Below, piece after piece: positions 60,422-64,000 of a stretch of DNA of 64,000 nt. Each line of letters begins with the position of its first letter. The first letter of the stretch is position 1. Source of the DNA: Devosia rhizoryzae (lineage in GTDB: Bacteria > Pseudomonadota > Alphaproteobacteria > Rhizobiales > Devosiaceae); NCBI RefSeq assembly GCF_016698665.1, contig NZ_CP068046.1, positions 1,240,001 through 1,304,000 of the forward strand, written 5' to 3'. The translations under genes were made by a program, and so were the position numbers. The notes under the pieces were generated by a model. The model saw only the letters and a list, made by a program, of their open reading frames with translations, was not told the origin of the DNA and did not search any database.

Positions 60422-61075
60422 ATGGGGGACAGCATACGGACCGGGGCGATCTGCATGATGCTGACCGTCCTGTTTTTTCCCGCGCAGTTCGTGACGCAGC
60501 TCTTTTCCCCCAGCTACGACATCTTCCTCTACGACATCAGCCTTTTGGGCGTGTCCAGTTGCCAGGTCTGGTCTGTCGCGACGTCAGGCGGCAACGAGCC
60601 GGTGTGCTCGCCGCTACATCTGCTATTCAACATCGGCATCATCGTGCATGGCCTGCTCAGCATCGCCGGCATCTGGCTGACCCGCCACCTCTGGCCCACC
60701 GGCGGCCTGGCATCGACAGCGCTGTTCCTGATCGCAGTGGGCGGGGTCGGCGCGATGATGGTCGGCGCCTTTCCCCTCGACGACATGCTGATCCACGTCA
60801 TCGGCGCGGTGATCGCCATTGCGGCGCCCGGCGCCGGCTTCGTGCTGCTCGCCTGGGTGTTGCGCGACCTCCGGCCAAAACTGGCCTTCTGGACGGTGCT
60901 GGTAGGATTTGTGACCCTGCTGTCCGGCCTAGGTCACGCGCTGGGTGGCTTGCCCTTCGGGCGGGGCAGCATGGAGCGGCTTGCCGTTTGGCCGCAGACG
61001 ATCTGGTTCGTCTGTGTCGGCATGATGCTATATCTACGGCCCAGGCCGCTCGGGCGTGCTGTCAGTTGCGCGTGA
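60422..61075 (+). CDS. DUF998 membrane protein
   Basis: The 217-residue product has five or six membrane helices (AICMMLTVLFFPAQFVTQLF, NIGIIVHGLLSIAGIWLTRH, LFLIAVGGVGAMMVGAFPLD, VIGAVIAIAAPGAGFVLLAW) and two extracellular-side cysteines in SSCQVWSVAT and EPVCSPLH. The FPLDD..HVIGA segment is typical of DUF998. The function is unknown. The ATG is five bases after GGGAGAG, which decides the start against a frame that opens 51 codons earlier. The last 14 bases overlap the next gene on the opposite strand. Confidence 0.88.
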   Translation: MGDSIRTGAICMMLTVLFFPAQFVTQLFSPSYDIFLYDISLLGVSSCQVWSVATSGGNEPVCSPLHLLFNIGIIVHGLLSIAGIWLTRHLWPTGGLASTALFLIAVGGVGAMMVGAFPLDDMLIHVIGAVIAIAAPGAGFVLLAWVLRDLRPKLAFWTVLVGFVTLLSGLGHALGGLPFGRGSMERLAVWPQTIWFVCVGMMLYLRPRPLGRAVSCA

Positions 61076-61379
61076 CGTCGCTGAGCGCTGCCGCGATATG
61101 TTCCCATTCGGCAGAAACGCTAGCGGTGGCGCGGCGCTTGCCGGCGCGGCGATACCAATAGTCGGCATTGCCCATGTCGGCTTCGATCCAGTGCATCAGG
61201 GCATGGACCCAGTCGAAGGCCTGCACGCCTTCCATGGACTGGACGATGTTGTGCGCCTTTTCCCATTCCGGCCCGATGCGGAACTCGCCTTTCTTGAGCC
61301 ACCAGAGCGCCTGCAGCGGCTTGCTCATATCCTTGGGCGGCTCGGACCAGTCGAGCGAGGAGAAAAGATCAATGGCCAT
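61062..61379 (-). CDS. Conserved hypothetical small protein (WYRRAGK type)
   Basis: The product of about 105 residues is soluble, with a conserved-looking core: ALWWLKKGEFRIGPEWEKAH, then GVQAFDWVHALMHWIEADMG and NADYWYRRAGKRRA. The evenly spaced Trp, His and Tyr residues suggest a ligand-binding or helical-repeat fold. I know this pattern only as a conserved hypothetical group. The ATG at 61379 has AGGAAA nine bases before it; a longer frame to 61454 is possible. It is convergent with the DUF998 gene, overlapping by 14 bases. Confidence 0.75.
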   Translation of the reverse strand: MAIDLFSSLDWSEPPKDMSKPLQALWWLKKGEFRIGPEWEKAHNIVQSMEGVQAFDWVHALMHWIEADMGNADYWYRRAGKRRATASVSAEWEHIAAALSDVTRN

Positions 61380-61499
61380 CGGCAGATTTCCTGTTGGCCC
61401 GGACGCGGCAACGGGGCGCGTCGCTACCAGTTTTAGTTTGTGCATAAGGCGCAAATAGTGCGGATCGGCAGCGCAATCAAGCGCCGCCGTCCCTCGTGA

Positions 61500-62996
61500 T
61501 TACCACCAGCGCTTGGGCGCGAAGTCGCCACCGGCGCTCTTTTCGATGACGCGCGCTGCGGCAAACAGCGTTTCTTCGTCGAATGGCTTGCCGATCAGCT
61601 GCAGCCCCAGCGGCAGTCCAGCGGCATCCTTGCCTGCAGGCACGGCGATGCCCGGCAGGCCAGCCATGTTCACCGTGACGGTGAAGACGTCGTTGAGATA
61701 CATGGCCACGGGATCCGCCGCCAAAGCCTCGTCACCGATGCCAAAGGCCGCCGATGGTGTCGCCGGGGTCAGGATCGCGTCGACACCGTTGTTGAACGCG
61801 TCTTCGAAATCCTTCTTGATCAACGTGCGGACCTTTTGCGCCTTGACGTAGTAAGCGTCGAAATAGCCGGCGCTCAGCACATAGGTGCCGATCATGATGC
61901 GGCGCTTCACCTCGCGGCCGAAACCGGCGGCGCGTGTCAGCTCATACATGTCGGTGATGTCTTTGCCCGAAACGCGCAGGCCGTATTTGACGCCATCGTA
62001 GCGCGCGAGGTTGGACGAGGCTTCGGCCGGAGCCACGATGTAATAGGCCGGGAGGGCGTATTTGGTGTGCGGCAGCGAGATGTCCTTGACGGTCGCGCCT
62101 TCGGCTTTGAGCCATTCGAGGCCTTCGGTCCAAAGTCGCTCGATCTCGGCCGGCATGCCATCCATCCGGTATTCCTTGGGAACGCCGATGGTGAGGCCCT
62201 TGACGCCGCGCTCCACTGCCGCCGCAAAGTCCGGCACCGGCAGGTTGACGCTGGTCGAATCCTTGGGATCGAACCCTGACATCGACGTCATCATGATTGC
62301 CGCGTCTTCAACCGTGCGAGCGATCGGGCCGGCCTGGTCGAGCGAGGACGCAAAGGCGACAGTGCCCCAGCGCGAGCAGCGGCCATAGGTCGGCTTGATG
62401 CCAACGGTGCCGGTAAAGGCCGCAGGCTGACGGATAGAGCCGCCCGTATCGGTCGCTGTCGCCCCAGCGCAAAGCCAGGCCGAAACCGCAGCGGCGGAAC
62501 CGCCGGACGAGCCACCGGGCACCAGATGGGCATTGCTGCCTTCGGCGCGGAACGGGCTGACGACGGGACCGTAATAGGAGGTCTCGTTTGACGAGCCCAT
62601 GGCGAACTCGTCCATGTTGAGCTTGCCCAGCATGACTGCACCATCGCGCCAGAGATTGGCGGTGACGCTTGATTCGTATTCTGGCTTGAAGCCATCGAGA
62701 ATGTGGCTTGCCGCCTGGGTATGAACGCCCTTGGTTGCGAACAGGTCCTTGATGCCGAGCGGCACGCCCTGGAGCGGACCACCCTGCCCTTGCGCAAGCT
62801 TCGCATCGCTCGCCTTGGCCATGTCGCGTGCCTGGTCGGCGGTCACGGCGACATAAGCGTTGAGCGACGAATTGGCGGCTTCGATCGCGCCAAGATAGGC
62901 ATCGGTCAGCTCAAGCGCGGTAAAGCTCTTTTTGGTCAGCCCTTTGCGGGCGTCTGCGAGGCTCAGCTTGGTCAGGTCAGTCAAAAGAAAACTCAC
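61500..62996 (-). CDS. gatA: Aspartyl/glutamyl-tRNA amidotransferase subunit A
   Basis: The 498-residue amidase-signature subunit of GatCAB releases ammonia from glutamine and passes it to misacylated tRNA bound by GatB. The Lys / cis-Ser / Ser triad can be traced: [14 protein letters not shown] near residue 80, [20 protein letters not shown] near 155, and [16 protein letters not shown] with the nucleophile serine near 180. The C-terminal half includes [20 protein letters not shown]. The protein starts [20 protein letters not shown]. No gatC precedes it in the remaining 1 kb; a small secreted protein gene does. Confidence 0.97.
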   Translation of the reverse strand: MSFLLTDLTKLSLADARKGLTKKSFTALELTDAYLGAIEAANSSLNAYVAVTADQARDMAKASDAKLAQGQGGPLQGVPLGIKDLFATKGVHTQAASHILDGFKPEYESSVTANLWRDGAVMLGKLNMDEFAMGSSNETSYYGPVVSPFRAEGSNAHLVPGGSSGGSAAAVSAWLCAGATATDTGGSIRQPAAFTGTVGIKPTYGRCSRWGTVAFASSLDQAGPIARTVEDAAIMMTSMSGFDPKDSTSVNLPVPDFAAAVERGVKGLTIGVPKEYRMDGMPAEIERLWTEGLEWLKAEGATVKDISLPHTKYALPAYYIVAPAEASSNLARYDGVKYGLRVSGKDITDMYELTRAAGFGREVKRRIMIGTYVLSAGYFDAYYVKAQKVRTLIKKDFEDAFNNGVDAILTPATPSAAFGIGDEALAADPVAMYLNDVFTVTVNMAGLPGIAVPAGKDAAGLPLGLQLIGKPFDEETLFAAARVIEKSAGGDFAPKRWW

Positions 62997-63029
62997 TTAT
63001 GCTTTGGCAGGCGCAAATCATGCAGCCGG

Positions 63030-63533
63030 TCAGTTGGTCGCATCGGCAAAAAGGAAATCGGCCGCCGTCAGCCCTTCGCAGATCGTATATACCCCGGCAT
63101 AGCTTTCGGGGTCGCGCTCGGCGTCGGTGGACTCGCCATGCAGCACTGAGAGGATTTCGACGCTTGCGGGGGGCTCCCCATCCTGGTCGCCCCAGACCAG
63201 GTTGATGTTGCTCGAATCCGAGGTGATCGCCACCGGATCGATGAAGGCGCGATACGGGCCATCGCAGCGCGCCGTGGCGTAGACTTCCTCGACCTCGCCC
63301 CAATTGGACGGGTTCATGCGAACATCATTGAGGACGCAGTCGAGCTCACCCATCCAGATGCCGACGCGCGGCGACACAGCCGCGGCGTTCAGATCGAAAA
63401 GCACGTCGCGCACGCTTTCGGTCTTTGCCCGTTCGCACACGACCGGATCAGAAACATAGATGGCATCATACTGATCGGCGCAGACGGCACCGGTCGCGAG
63501 CAGCAAGATCGACATCGCCAGAATGTTTCTCAT
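63030..63533 (-). CDS. Small secreted protein of unknown function
   Basis: The 167-residue product has a signal peptide (MRNILAMSILLLATGAVCAD, cleaved near residue 19). The mature part has four cysteines (VVCERAKTE, LDCVLNDV, ARCDGPYR, TICEGLTA), which could form two disulfide bonds in the periplasm. It contains an acidic, strand-rich middle region. I do not recognise a family. Its start overlaps the stop of the GNAT gene upstream by four bases, so the two are co-translated. Confidence 0.75.
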   Translation of the reverse strand: MRNILAMSILLLATGAVCADQYDAIYVSDPVVCERAKTESVRDVLFDLNAAAVSPRVGIWMGELDCVLNDVRMNPSNWGEVEEVYATARCDGPYRAFIDPVAITSDSSNINLVWGDQDGEPPASVEILSVLHGESTDAERDPESYAGVYTICEGLTAADFLFADATN

Positions 63534-64000
63534 GCGTCCTGCTCCACCTTGATCGGCATTTCAAAGAATGCGGACCATTCACTATTCGGGTAGTCGAGAA
63601 ACGGTCCGCGCAGCATGAAACCGTAGCGGGTATAGAGCCGGTGCGCGTCCGCCATGCCGTCGCCGGTTCCGGTTTCCAGCATGACGATCGGCAAATTACG
63701 CTGACGTGCGAGGTCGATGATGCGTTCCAGCAGTTGCCGGCCGACTCGCTGCCCGCGAACTTCGGGTACAGTATACATGCGTTTGACTTCGCCGAGCTCG
63801 GGACCGTGCTGCTTGAGTGCGCCCATGCCGACGGCCCTGCCGCTCTCGTCGCGCGCCACGAAGAGCGTGGTCTCGGTGTCGGCCATCTGCTCGACCGTCA
63901 TCTTGAACTGAAATTCCAGCGGCGACAGCGGCAAGAGATGGTCGTTAAGGCGCTCGACAAGAGCGCGGACATCATCCTGGAGCGGCGTTTCAACCGCAAT
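63530..64000 (-). CDS. GNAT-family N-acetyltransferase, N-terminus cut by window edge
   Basis: The frame is open to the end of the window. The visible 156 residues begin IAVETPLQDDVRALVERLND, continue through LPLSPLEFQFKMTVEQM, and reach the acetyl-CoA loop EVRGQRVGRQLLERIIDLAR and a C-terminal LYTRYGFMLRGPF. This resembles the PhnO/YedL-like group of small acetyltransferases. The true start lies beyond position 64000; the TTG at 63934 is not needed. It overlaps the downstream secreted-protein gene by four bases. Confidence 0.85.
   Translation of the reverse strand: MAVETPLQDDVRALVERLNDHLLPLSPLEFQFKMTVEQMADTETTLFVARDESGRAVGMGALKQHGPELGEVKRMYTVPEVRGQRVGRQLLERIIDLARQRNLPIVMLETGTGDGMADAHRLYTRYGFMLRGPFLDYPNSEWSAFFEMPIKVEQDA

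Overview
The window is a dense chromosomal segment from an alphaproteobacterium of the order Hyphomicrobiales (Rhizobiales). Devosiaceae is my best guess below order level, but this is inference. The grounds are the high GC content, the dusB-ntrB-ntrC / ntrY-ntrX / hfq-hflX block, a bifunctional IspDF, a pyruvate dehydrogenase E1-beta with its own lipoyl domain, HdaA beside ppk/ppx, a malic enzyme fused to a phosphotransacetylase-like domain, and short GC-rich inverted-repeat elements. I saw no rRNA, tRNA, transposase, phage gene or CRISPR array. Almost everything is core metabolism, information processing and regulation.

Layout. 1-6 kb: a truncated VOC protein, eno, amn, a secreted DUF1176-like protein, folD and a DUF1643 gene. 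6-10.2 kb: metH and, downstream of it, a small CxxC protein that looks like a G3E/CobW GTPase without its P-loop; a perfect 16-bp palindrome upstream of metH is a good operator candidate. 10.4-18.5 kb (+ strand): rlpA, a D,D-carboxypeptidase, tmk, holB, metG, tatD, a PhnP-like hydrolase and mazG, mostly with start/stop overlaps. 18.5-28.7 kb (mostly - strand): hflX-hfq, ntrYX and dusB-ntrBC, with a DMT exporter between. 28.9-30.6 kb: ispDF-pncC. 30.6-31.1 kb: a 579-bp stretch without a gene, holding an unidentified structured RNA candidate and a large inverted repeat.

31-41 kb (- strand): ftsB, then pdhA, a small membrane protein, pdhB, pdhC, an SGNH hydrolase, a GNAT acetyltransferase, lpdA, a Gfo/Idh/MocA oxidoreductase, lipA and a coq10-type gene. 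This joins the pyruvate dehydrogenase complex with synthesis of its lipoyl cofactor. 41-45.4 kb: a Dabb protein, the malic enzyme and an EAL phosphodiesterase with a CtrA-type box upstream. 45.5-54 kb: aspS, rnd, ppx, ppk, hdaA and an AI-2E-family membrane protein. 54.3-56.9 kb: purM-purN and a second DMT exporter. 57-64 kb: two tiny proline-rich ORFs, a UPF0114 membrane protein, gatB, GNAT proteins, a chorismate mutase, a DUF998 protein, gatA and a small secreted protein.

Connections. AspRS carries a histidine at a position linked to nondiscriminating enzymes, and gatA/gatB lie nearby, which fits Asn-tRNA made by transamidation; gatC is not in the window. NtrBC and NtrYX give two nitrogen/redox two-component systems, but this NtrX lacks the GAFTGA loop and the usual Walker B aspartate. 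The most unusual items are the unidentified RNA candidate, the P-loop-less G3E-like protein downstream of metH, and a palindromic repeat inserted in frame in the pdhC linker.
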